From Acidimicrobiia bacterium (GTDB lineage: Bacteria > Actinomycetota > Acidimicrobiia > IMCC26256 > PALSA-555), in contig JAFMJM010000089.1 of assembly GCA_017853455.1 (NCBI GenBank), positions 1 through 8,963 of the forward strand: a DNA stretch of 8,963 nucleotides. The letters run 5' to 3'. The notes beneath the pieces were generated by a model. It was not told the origin of the DNA. It ran no database searches and was given only the letters and a program-made list of their open reading frames with translations. Both the position numbers and the translations under genes were made by a program. Below, in pieces: positions 1 to 8,963 of the stretch (positions are counted from its first letter, which is position 1; each line of letters starts with the position of its first letter).

Positions 1-4
1 TGGA

Positions 5-1132
5 TCACCACCACCGCCACGACGTTCGGGACGAGCAGCACCCCGAGCGCGAGCCCCGGCAGGCCCGCCGCCCGCAGCCGGGGCCCAGCCGTCGTCGTCG
101 CCGGGTGACCACGACGACTGCGGCAGCGACGAGCGCGGCGCCCGCGAGCGCGCCCGCCCAGTTGCGCACGCGAGCCACGACGCCCCGCTCCTGCGTGAGC
201 GCGTCACGGATCGAGCCCGGGAGGAGCCGCAGCGACCGACCCACGTGGGCGGCGACCGCGCCGGGGTGGTGGAGCACCGCTGCGCCGATGGTGGTGTCGG
301 AGCCGTACGTCTCGGCGCAGACCTGACGCCAGCCGAGCCAGGGGGAGCCGGCACGGTCGTCGTCGAGGGTCGACCGGGCGTACGCCTCGTGCTGGCAGAA
401 CGCCACCCATTGCCGACCCCCCGCCACCGGTGAGCCCGCGACCGCCCAACCGGCCGCCACCACCAGCAGGCACGCGCCGACCGCCAGGAGCGACCGGCGT
501 CGCTCCCTGGCTCCCGGACCGACGAGCCCGGCCAGGGCGGCGAAGCCGACGACCCCCACCAGGGCGACCAGGAACTCCGGGCGCGTCCAGGTCGTGAGCG
601 CGACCCCCACCGTCAGGATCGGCCAGAAGCGCGGACGCCCGCGCCACCGCCAGGCGACCGCGACCGTCGTCCACAGGACGACCGCCGCGAACGTCCCCAC
701 GGTGGGGCGCACCACCGGCAGGGCCGTCGCCGTGAGCGCCAGCGCAGCGAGCACCGCCGGGCCGCGCCGTGCGCCCAGGGCCCGGGCGAGCACGTACACC
801 ACCAACCCGACGGCCGCGCCCAGCACCACGCGCGTGGCCAACTGGGTCTGGACGCGCGAGTCGAAGACGTGGGAGGTCATCCAGTACCAGGCGGCGAACA
901 GTGGGCCGGCGGCACCCGGGACCGGCTCGAGTCGCATCCGGACCCCGAGCCGGAGGTAGGCGGCGTCGTCGTTGAAGCCGAGGTCCTCGACCACGGTGAC
1001 GGGGAGAACGCGCACCAGCGCGACCAGCGCGACGAACGCGCCCCCGACGACGGACGGCCGCCGGACCAGCACCGCGGCCCGGGCCAGGATCTGGGCCGGG
1101 CCGGCCGAACGCCCGGGCGACGCGTCGGTCAC
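5..1132 (-). CDS. GT-C-like polytopic membrane protein, frame broken near the left edge
   Basis: This is a hydrophobic protein of about 375 residues in the uninterrupted frame, with many predicted membrane helices (for example about residues 28-46 and several from 90 to 230). The first outer loop has Asn54-Asp55-Asp56 shortly after the first helix. Acidic residues at this place are typical of GT-C glycosyltransferases of the ArnT/GT39 type, which use polyprenyl-phosphate sugars outside the membrane; a transferase role is inferred only. I chose the GTG at 1132, not upstream starts, because codons before it lie inside the racemase gene and read as Arg/His-rich shadow sequence. The GTG overlaps the racemase TGA as GTGA, so translational coupling is likely; no good Shine-Dalgarno is visible. 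From about residue 340 the frame turns into Arg/Cys/Trp-rich non-coding-like sequence and stops at 5-7, while another frame continues a helix past the window edge. The true C-terminus is therefore outside the window. Confidence 0.75.
   Translation of the reverse strand: MTDASPGRSAGPAQILARAAVLVRRPSVVGGAFVALVALVRVLPVTVVEDLGFNDDAAYLRLGVRMRLEPVPGAAGPLFAAWYWMTSHVFDSRVQTQLATRVVLGAAVGLVVYVLARALGARRGPAVLAALALTATALPVVRPTVGTFAAVVLWTTVAVAWRWRGRPRFWPILTVGVALTTWTRPEFLVALVGVVGFAALAGLVGPGARERRRSLLAVGACLLVVAAGWAVAGSPVAGGRQWVAFCQHEAYARSTLDDDRAGSPWLGWRQVCAETYGSDTTIGAAVLHHPGAVAAHVGRSLRLLPGSIRDALTQERGVVARVRNWAGALAGAALVAAAVVVVTRRRRRLGPGCGRRACRGSRSGCCSSRTSWRWW
75..112 (-). other. Apparent one-base frameshift in the left-edge membrane gene
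   Basis: Reading on the minus strand, the open frame is clearly coding down to a Val-rich helix that ends in VVVVTR, then becomes RRRRLGPGCGRRACRG and runs to a stop at 5-7. The frame one base over reads LRAAGLPGLALGVLLVPNVV from about position 77 down to the window edge, an evident membrane helix with G or C at essentially every third position. One extra base in the G4 run at 80-83, or in the CCGGG at 101-105, would join the two parts smoothly. The exact site cannot be fixed because both frames are plausible over the CGA/ACG triplet run at 91-100. It may be a genuine mutation or a homopolymer sequencing error. Confidence 0.7.
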
Positions 1133-1989
1133 GCGGTGGTGGGTGTGGGCGCCCCCGCGAACCACGGCGCCGTGAGCCCCTCGCGGACCTCGGGCGTGGT
1201 GAGGTTCTGGTACGTGAGGTGCTTGCTGGTGGTCAACCCGAGCGACCGGTACAGGTCGCCCTGCATCTCGGCGTTCTTGATCCCGACCGCCACGCTCTCG
1301 ACGACCGGCACCTCGGTCCCGGTCACCCGGCTGTAGCCCGCCAGCGTGAGGCTGGCGTAGAGCGCGCACGCGGTGACGATGACCTCGGCGCCGTCGGCGA
1401 TGCACTCCTTCGCCGCCTGCTCGAAGGCCGGGATGACCTTGTCCCACATGAAGTCGCGATCGGTGAACCACTTCGGCGACACCGTGAGGTATTCACCCCA
1501 GTGCTCGTCGGTCGGGATGCGGTACGGCCGGTGGGCGATGGCACGCGACTCGAGGCCGTACTGGCGCAGGTTGCGCAGCACGAGCGGACCCGACTTGTCG
1601 TCGACGCCCATGCACGCGAACCGCGACCCGAGCTGGCACCCGAGCAGCATCCCCGACTCCGACGTCGCCACCACCGGGATCGACACCATCTCGCGGGCCT
1701 CGCGCACGCCGGGATCGTTGCCACAGCGGATGAACGCCACGTCGTAGTCACCCGACTCCGCGGCCTCGATCACGCCCTTGACGATCTCGATGTTGTTGAT
1801 CATCTCCAGGTAGGCGTGCGAGGTCAGCCAGGTGGAGCGGGGGACGAAGTTGAAGTCCACGACCGTGTCGGGTCGGAGCACCGTCGCGTAGACGGCGCGG
1901 ATGCCGTCGTTGATGGCCCGGTAGCCCTCCTCGCTCCACGTGGGGTGGGCCTCGGTGTAGATGCTCTGGGCGAAGATGCGGGTTCCCAT
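1129..1989 (-). CDS. Asp/Glu/hydantoin racemase superfamily protein
   Basis: This is a 286-residue soluble protein. Members of the superfamily interconvert or cleave at an acidic alpha-carbon using two cysteines, one from each half of a pseudo-symmetric fold. Both are visible: Cys89 in FIRCGNDPGVREARE, close to the xDPG...ARE signature of hydantoin racemases, and Cys208 in VIVTACALY. Having both cysteines argues for a racemase or epimerase over an arylmalonate-decarboxylase-like enzyme, which keeps only one. The protein is some 40 residues longer than typical HyuE racemases, and the N-terminus lacks the usual Asn-Pro-Asn start, so the substrate is unknown. The ATG at 1989 is supported by GAGGAG six bases upstream. 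It lies 34 bases after the dehydrogenase-like gene and overlaps the following membrane gene by four bases. No hydantoinase or carbamoylase gene is seen nearby, so a hydantoin role is not supported by context. Assignment to the superfamily is firm; the reaction is open. Confidence 0.85.
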   Translation of the reverse strand: MGTRIFAQSIYTEAHPTWSEEGYRAINDGIRAVYATVLRPDTVVDFNFVPRSTWLTSHAYLEMINNIEIVKGVIEAAESGDYDVAFIRCGNDPGVREAREMVSIPVVATSESGMLLGCQLGSRFACMGVDDKSGPLVLRNLRQYGLESRAIAHRPYRIPTDEHWGEYLTVSPKWFTDRDFMWDKVIPAFEQAAKECIADGAEVIVTACALYASLTLAGYSRVTGTEVPVVESVAVGIKNAEMQGDLYRSLGLTTSKHLTYQNLTTPEVREGLTAPWFAGAPTPTTA

Positions 1990-1995
1990 CCGGGT

Positions 1996-2001
1996 CTCCT
2001 C
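1996..2001 (-). promoter_or_regulatory. Shine-Dalgarno site of the racemase gene
   Basis: GAGGAG on the minus strand, six bases before the ATG at 1989. It is the clearest ribosome binding site in the left half and fixes the racemase start. Confidence 0.65.
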
Positions 2002-2023
2002 GTCGGGGTGGGCAGACGTTACG

Positions 2024-3010
2024 TCAGGCCGACGGCAGCACGCCTTCGAAGGCCGCCGCCCGCACCCCGCGCCCGGCCAGCTCGGTGAGGAACGGCAGCG
2101 CCACCGCCACCTCGCCCAGCGCCCGCACCCCCGGGGTCGCGACCACGAGGCCCGGGAGCAGCCCGGCCAGGGCCACCGCGGTCGTGGCGACCACGGCCCC
2201 GGCCATCACCGCGGTCCGGTCGACGGCGCCGTACACGACCGTGTCGGTCGCTCCCGACCGCAGGCCGGTCACCTCGACCCGGGTGGCCCCCCAGCCGGCG
2301 TCGACCGGGTTGCGGCGCACCCGGGTGGAGAGCCATCCCGTCGACGGGGCGCCGCACCACCGGACCGTCACCAGGCCGGCGTCGGGGACCGTCGCGACCG
2401 TCGCCGCAACCCCCGCCTGCACCAACTGACACTCCCGCACCCCGACCGGCTCCGGGAACCAGACCAACTGCGGCCCGTAGGCGCGGTCGGCGATCCAGGC
2501 GCCGTCGCGCCATTCACCGGGGACGGCCGCCCGCACCGACCGGACCTCGCCCACGCAGGCCGGACCGGCCGCACCGGCGCGCGCCACGTGTACCTCGTCG
2601 ACCCGGTCGAACAGGTCGGCGGCGTGGCGGGCCAACAGGTCACTCAGGCCCGGGGTGACCGCCGCCCCCGACACGACCGGCACGCCGGCCGCGCGCGCCG
2701 GGGCGTCGAGCTCGGGTCCGAGCCCGTCGTGGAGCGTGGCCACCGGCACCCCGGCCGCCACCGCCGCACGCACCCATTCGCGGGCCCGGGTGCCTCCGGT
2801 GGTGACCACGACCGCCGCCACGTCGGCGGGCACGACCGCGCCGTGCTCGGGCAGACCCTCAGCGCCGGCGTGCAGCGACGCCGCCAGCCCCGTCGCCCGG
2901 GCCGGGTCGGCCGAGGCCACCAGCAGACGCTCGCAACCCGGGGTGTCGACGATCTGGCGCGCCGCGCGGATGCCGACCTGACCCGTGCCCACGAGGAGCA
3001 CGGTGCTCAC
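2024..3010 (-). CDS. Saccharopine dehydrogenase-like NAD(P)-binding protein
   Basis: This is a 328-residue protein that opens with a Rossmann fold: strand VLLVG followed by GTGQVG at residues 8-13, the dinucleotide-binding glycine loop. A second strand around residues 29-36 (LLVASADP) and AAVVVTTGG at about 65-73 continue the nucleotide-binding half. SGAAVTPGLSDLLARHAAD at about 114-132 matches the Pro-Gly-Leu segment typical of saccharopine-dehydrogenase-like and related oxidoreductases. The C-terminal half (about 215-262) is a mixed alpha/beta domain followed by a small-residue helix at about 266-292 and a PFLTELAGRGVRAAAFEG tail. The start is GTG at 3010, overlapping the micro-ORF stop as GTGA, so it is probably translated by coupling. 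The gene is followed 34 bases later by the racemase, suggesting one operon and perhaps a shared amino-acid-like substrate, which is inference. It is much shorter than full saccharopine dehydrogenases, so a lysine-pathway role should not be assumed. Confidence 0.75.
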   Translation of the reverse strand: MSTVLLVGTGQVGIRAARQIVDTPGCERLLVASADPARATGLAASLHAGAEGLPEHGAVVPADVAAVVVTTGGTRAREWVRAAVAAGVPVATLHDGLGPELDAPARAAGVPVVSGAAVTPGLSDLLARHAADLFDRVDEVHVARAGAAGPACVGEVRSVRAAVPGEWRDGAWIADRAYGPQLVWFPEPVGVRECQLVQAGVAATVATVPDAGLVTVRWCGAPSTGWLSTRVRRNPVDAGWGATRVEVTGLRSGATDTVVYGAVDRTAVMAGAVVATTAVALAGLLPGLVVATPGVRALGEVAVALPFLTELAGRGVRAAAFEGVLPSA

Positions 3011-3144
3011 CGGAGCGCTTCGCCCTCGAGGGCGCGCCAGCCCCCGGTCGTGGGGGGCACGGGGTTGCGACCCCGGAACCGGACGACCACCCCGGCCAGG
3101 ATGGCCATGCCGGCCACCAGCAGGCCACGCCGGAGGTTCCTCAT
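3007..3144 (-). CDS. 45-residue single-span membrane micro-protein
   Basis: This short ORF encodes 45 residues: a basic N-terminus (MRNLRRG), one hydrophobic segment at about residues 8-21 (LLVAGMAILAGVVV), an Arg-rich stop-transfer stretch (RFRGR), then a short tail containing PTTGGWRALEGEALR. Only three of its 45 codons end in A or T, matching the strong G/C third-position bias of real genes here. Its TGA overlaps the GTG of the dehydrogenase-like gene as GTGA. The ATG shares its A with the final A of the tRNA-Ile CCA, and there is no Shine-Dalgarno upstream because that sequence is the tRNA acceptor and T arm. It may be translated leaderless or only from unprocessed transcript. Position, size and layout recall the DLW-39 family beside tRNA-Ile in other actinobacteria, but the DLW motif is absent; only a lone Trp36 remains. 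Alternative later starts at codons 10 (GTG) and 13 (ATG) would cut the hydrophobic segment. Function unknown. Confidence 0.6.
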   Translation of the reverse strand: MRNLRRGLLVAGMAILAGVVVRFRGRNPVPPTTGGWRALEGEALR

Positions 3145-3220
3145 GGTGGGGCTAGCTGGAATCGAACCAGCGACCTCATCCTTATCAGGGATGCGCTCTA
3201 ACCGACTGAGCTATAGCCCC
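3144..3220 (-). tRNA. tRNA-Ile (anticodon GAU), CCA encoded
   Basis: The minus strand folds into a complete cloverleaf. The acceptor stem GGGGCTA pairs perfectly with TAGCCCC, the D stem is GCTC/GAGC, the anticodon stem CATCC/GGATG encloses the loop CTGATAA with anticodon GAT, and the T stem GCTGG/CCAGC encloses TTCGATT. The body is 74 bases, with discriminator A at 3147 and an encoded CCA at 3144-3146, giving 77 in all. GAU reads the isoleucine codons AUC and AUU. A tRNA-Ile shortly downstream of gyrA is a common actinobacterial arrangement. The last A of the CCA is also the first base of the micro-ORF start codon. No convincing promoter is visible in the 83 bases upstream, so it may be processed from a longer transcript. 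Confidence 0.97.
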
Positions 3221-3303
3221 GGAGACCGAGCCCGGAGGGGGTCACGGGAGCATTGAGCGTAGTCCGCGGGCTCCTTCGGCGCCCACGTGGCCCGGTCGGG
3301 GCG

Positions 3304-4971
3304 TCACGGACCCGACTCCTCGGCACAGGGGCCGATGCGACGCGCCACGACCTCGGCGTCGACACCCAGGGGCCGCTGCACGACCTCCACCACCGGGGCC
3401 CGCGGGTGCGCGACGGCCCGTTCCACGTACACCACGACACACCGCGCCGGGCGGGCCGAGGCCCACACCTCGCGTCGCGCCCGGAAGTCGGTCCACTCGA
3501 ACCCGCCGTCGACGGCATCCAACCCGAATCGGGCCGCGGCCCGCTCCGTCACCCGCCACCGGGCGGCGTCCATCGCGGCTCCGTCGGCGGCGAGCAGCCA
3601 TCCGAACCCGAACGCGATCCCCAGGGCGACACTCCCGGCCCACCGGGCGGTGATCGTCGACCGACCGATCGGGGCACCCACCCGCTCGCCGACCAGGAGC
3701 ACCAGGATCGCGACCGGCGCCACCGCCGGGAGGAGGTACCGGTCGAAGGCCACGGACCACTCCGTGCTCGCGCTGGCGACCGCGGTCGCCGGCACCAGGA
3801 CCGCCGTCAACCCCACGACGAGCGCGCCGGCGACCCGGTCCCGCCGGGGATCGCGGAGCGCGCGTCGGGCCGGCCCCCAAGCCGCCACCACCGCCAGCGC
3901 GAGCACCGTGGCCGACGCCACCCCCACGAGCGCGACGACCAGCCGGGGGCCGTCGCCGATCAGGTCGGGACGCCAGGTCCCGGCCGCCGTGTCGAGCCCC
4001 GGAGGCCCTTCCGGCCGCACCAGGTTGCCCGGTCCCCAGGCCGCCGACGTTCCCCACCGGACGATCGCCGCCACCAGCAGCGGTGCCCCGACCGTGATCC
4101 CCACCACGATGCTGGCCGTGCTCGACGTCCGCCAGGCCGCACGGACGATGCCGACGGGTCCGGCCCGCACGACCGCCGGCGCCACCAGGATCCCGAGGAG
4201 CACCCCGAAGCCGAGCGCCAGACGACCGGCCGTGACGACGACGCCGGCATCGGGTGCGACCGGAGTGTTGGGGGCCCAGCCGGGCAGTCCCCGGGTCCAG
4301 GCGATCAGGGCGGCGGCCCCGGCGAGGGTCGCGGCGGCCCCCAACATCACCACCCGCCGATCGGCGCGGTCGCGCCGCGCCCAACCCGCCACGCCGACGA
4401 CCACGAGCGGCGCGACGACGGCGTAGTCGCGGATCCCGACCGCCGCGGCGCCCAGCGCGAGGGCCGCGACGAAGGTCCCCCGGCGGAGCCGCTCCGACCC
4501 GATCGACCGGACGCCGAGCGCCAGGCACCAGGTCGAGAGGACCAGGGCGGGTACGTCGGTCATGAAGGTGACGACCAGGATCGCCCAGAGCGCGGTCGCG
4601 GCGGTCACGAGTCCCACGAACCGGGCGCGGGCCGGATCGAGGCACCGGCGGGCCAGGTCGACCACGCCCAGCAGACCGACCACCCCGGCGGCCGCCACCG
4701 CGAGGTGCAGCACCGTGACGTCGCGGCCGAAGATCCGGACCAGTGGTGCGCCGACGAGCGCCTGGGCGACGAAGGTCTTGCCGATCCACTCCTGTCCGTA
4801 CCACCGACCGTGCTCGGCGAAGCGGAAGGTGGTCAGCAGGTACGACCAGTCGTCGTTGCGCGGAATGCCCAACGCCGAGCGGGCGAGGAGCGCCGGCACG
4901 ATCGCACCGAGCGCGAGCAGCAGGGCCGCCGTGACGATCCACCACCGGACCGTCGATCGGTCAGCGGACAG
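3304..4971 (-). CDS. GT-C-like polytopic membrane protein downstream of DUF3566
   Basis: This is an integral membrane protein of about 555 residues with roughly ten or more hydrophobic segments and a soluble C-terminal region of about 100 residues (from around DAARWRVTERAA to the end). Counting from the start used here, the first helix is at about residues 10-30 and is followed by RNDDWSYLL with Asn39-Asp40-Asp41-Trp42, then a Gly/Trp-rich loop (GRWYGQEWIGK). A DD motif in the first outer loop is typical of GT-C glycosyltransferases of the GT39/PMT/ArnT kind acting on lipid-linked sugars. The match is to architecture only, and no donor or acceptor can be named. No ATG, GTG or TTG lies near the start of the coding-like sequence. 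I used CTG at 4971, which has GGGAGG nine bases before it and overlaps the DUF3566 stop by 11 bases. The alternative GTG at 5043 gives 579 residues but adds a Ser/Thr-rich shadow of DUF3566. The membrane-protein identity is sure; the start is not. Confidence 0.75.
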   Translation of the reverse strand: MSADRSTVRWWIVTAALLLALGAIVPALLARSALGIPRNDDWSYLLTTFRFAEHGRWYGQEWIGKTFVAQALVGAPLVRIFGRDVTVLHLAVAAAGVVGLLGVVDLARRCLDPARARFVGLVTAATALWAILVVTFMTDVPALVLSTWCLALGVRSIGSERLRRGTFVAALALGAAAVGIRDYAVVAPLVVVGVAGWARRDRADRRVVMLGAAATLAGAAALIAWTRGLPGWAPNTPVAPDAGVVVTAGRLALGFGVLLGILVAPAVVRAGPVGIVRAAWRTSSTASIVVGITVGAPLLVAAIVRWGTSAAWGPGNLVRPEGPPGLDTAAGTWRPDLIGDGPRLVVALVGVASATVLALAVVAAWGPARRALRDPRRDRVAGALVVGLTAVLVPATAVASASTEWSVAFDRYLLPAVAPVAILVLLVGERVGAPIGRSTITARWAGSVALGIAFGFGWLLAADGAAMDAARWRVTERAAARFGLDAVDGGFEWTDFRARREVWASARPARCVVVYVERAVAHPRAPVVEVVQRPLGVDAEVVARRIGPCAEESGP

Positions 4972-5556
4972 GCTGGTCGTCCTCCCGGATGACGACCTCG
5001 ACCCCGCCGAAGAGCTCGGCGAAGATGTTGTAGAAGGACGCACCCACGATCGTGATGACGGTCAGCAGGGCCACCAGGACCACGCAGATCAGCACCGCTC
5101 CGCGCAGGACCTGTCCCGAGACGAAGGTGAAGTCCTTCGACGAGAACAGGTCGCCGACGAACTTCTCGACGCTGCTGATCACCCCGGCCGAGTCGGCGAC
5201 GACCCAGAGGGCGATCAGGGCCACGACCACCACGCCCATGGCACTCGCGTAGAAGCAGAGCGCCATCTTGGTGACCGACCAGAGGTCGAACTTGACGATG
5301 GTCTGCCGGAAGCGACGCTCGGGCCGGCGGGCCGCGGCCGGGCGGGCCTTGCGCGCCTTCTCGGTGCGCTCGCGCTGGACGGGCTCGGGATCGTCATCGA
5401 GGAACGACGTCGGTTCGGCCACCGGCGGAAGACCGGTGTCGACCGGGTCGTCACCCCAGTCGAAGAACGACGAGCCGGGTGCGGGTGCCGGACCGGGCGT
5501 CTCCGCCGGGCCGGGGGCACCCCGGCGCATGCGGGGAGGCGGGGTCAGGGGACCAC

Positions 5557-5560
<4 letters not shown>
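4961..5560 (-). CDS. DUF3566 family membrane protein
   Basis: This is a 199-residue protein with a long Pro/acidic, low-complexity cytoplasmic N-terminus (about 1-65), a basic stretch (about 66-90, KARKARPAAARRPERR), then the DUF3566 core. The core opens with VKFDLWSVTKMALCFYASA, the form of the family's D-x-W-S-V-x-K motif at the start of helix 1 (about 97-123). A loop with SVEKFVGDLF follows, then helix 2 (about 150-175) and the closing FYNIFAELFGGVEVVIREDD, the usual Gly-Gly-Val-Glu-Val ending. DUF3566 proteins are encoded next to gyrA across actinobacteria and have no settled function. The ATG overlaps the gyrA stop as ATGA, so coupled translation from the gyrase transcript is expected. 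The variable disordered N-terminus is usual for the family. Confidence 0.95.
4981..4986 (-). promoter_or_regulatory. Candidate Shine-Dalgarno for a CTG start
   Basis: GGGAGG on the minus strand, inside the last codons of the DUF3566 gene and nine bases before CTG at 4971. It is the main reason for preferring that non-canonical start of the membrane gene over the far-upstream GTG at 5043. Confidence 0.35.
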
Positions 5561-8031
<2,471 letters not shown>

Positions 8032-8071
8032 CGGGGAGGGGTCCTTGTCGGGGGTTCGGGGCGGTGTCGAC

Positions 8072-8963
<892 letters not shown>

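Noticed and set aside
91..100. GTCGTCGTCG triplet run as a microsatellite
   Set aside because: Too short to be a meaningful repeat and expected in GC-rich coding sequence. It matters only because it blurs the frameshift position.
1133..1471. Upstream extension of the left-edge membrane protein into the racemase gene
   Set aside because: The extra 113 residues are Arg/His/Gly-rich shadow of the racemase frame. The GTG at 1132 overlapping the racemase stop is the sensible start.
3268..3284. Small hairpin GGGC-G-CC-GAA-GG-A-GCCC between the membrane gene and tRNA-Ile
   Set aside because: It has a mismatch, a short stem and no T tract, and such pairing is frequent by chance at this GC content. 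Not called as a terminator.
3221..3303. Possible tRNA promoter with TACGCT as a -10 element
   Set aside because: No -35-like hexamer lies at a suitable distance and the match is weak. Without start-site data it cannot be supported.
3253..4992. Long plus-strand frames opposite the membrane gene
   Set aside because: They are Arg/Pro/Gly/His-rich and lack domain structure, while the minus strand encodes a coherent multi-helix membrane protein with proper third-position bias.

Overview
The window is a stretch of very GC-rich chromosomal DNA, and every gene I can support lies on the minus strand. Read in transcription order, from high to low coordinate, the layout is: gyrB (C-terminal part), gyrA, a DUF3566 membrane protein, a polytopic GT-C-like membrane protein, tRNA-Ile(GAU), a 45-residue single-span micro-protein, a Rossmann-fold saccharopine-dehydrogenase-like protein, an Asp/Glu/hydantoin-type racemase, and a second GT-C-like membrane protein that runs off the left edge. 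The order gyrB-gyrA-DUF3566-tRNA-Ile is typical of Actinomycetota. High GC, near-total G/C at third codon positions and a DUF3566 gene support that phylum. The GyrA sequence is not the usual mycobacterial or streptomycete type, so a deep-branching class such as Acidimicrobiia is my guess, not a demonstration.

Right half (about 4961-8963): gyrB and gyrA together encode DNA gyrase, 40 bases apart. The gyrA stop overlaps the DUF3566 start by four bases (ATGA). The DUF3566 end overlaps the next gene, a membrane protein with an Asn-Asp-Asp-Trp motif in its first outer loop. This membrane gene sits where tRNA-Ile would usually follow directly, and it has no conventional start codon close to the DUF3566 stop.

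Middle (about 3007-3303): a short gap leads into a perfectly paired tRNA-Ile with an encoded CCA. The last A of that CCA is also the A of the ATG of a small membrane ORF, so tRNA 3'-end formation and translation of this ORF would compete for the same nucleotide. The micro-ORF in turn overlaps the next gene by four bases (GTGA). It resembles, in position and layout, the DLW-39 mini-proteins found beside tRNA-Ile in other actinobacteria, but it lacks the DLW motif.

Left half (1-3010): the dehydrogenase-like gene, the racemase and the second membrane protein are tightly spaced (34-base gap, then another GTGA overlap) and look co-transcribed. Near the left edge the membrane-protein frame loses coding character, while a neighbouring frame carries an obvious membrane helix. 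This implies a one-base frameshift at roughly 75-112, real or a sequencing error. I saw no mobile element, CRISPR array, insertion sequence or long non-coding stretch. Most of the window is ordinary core genome; the points of interest are the tRNA/micro-ORF overlap, the frameshift, the odd membrane-gene start and the accessory amino-acid-type enzymes beside gyrase.
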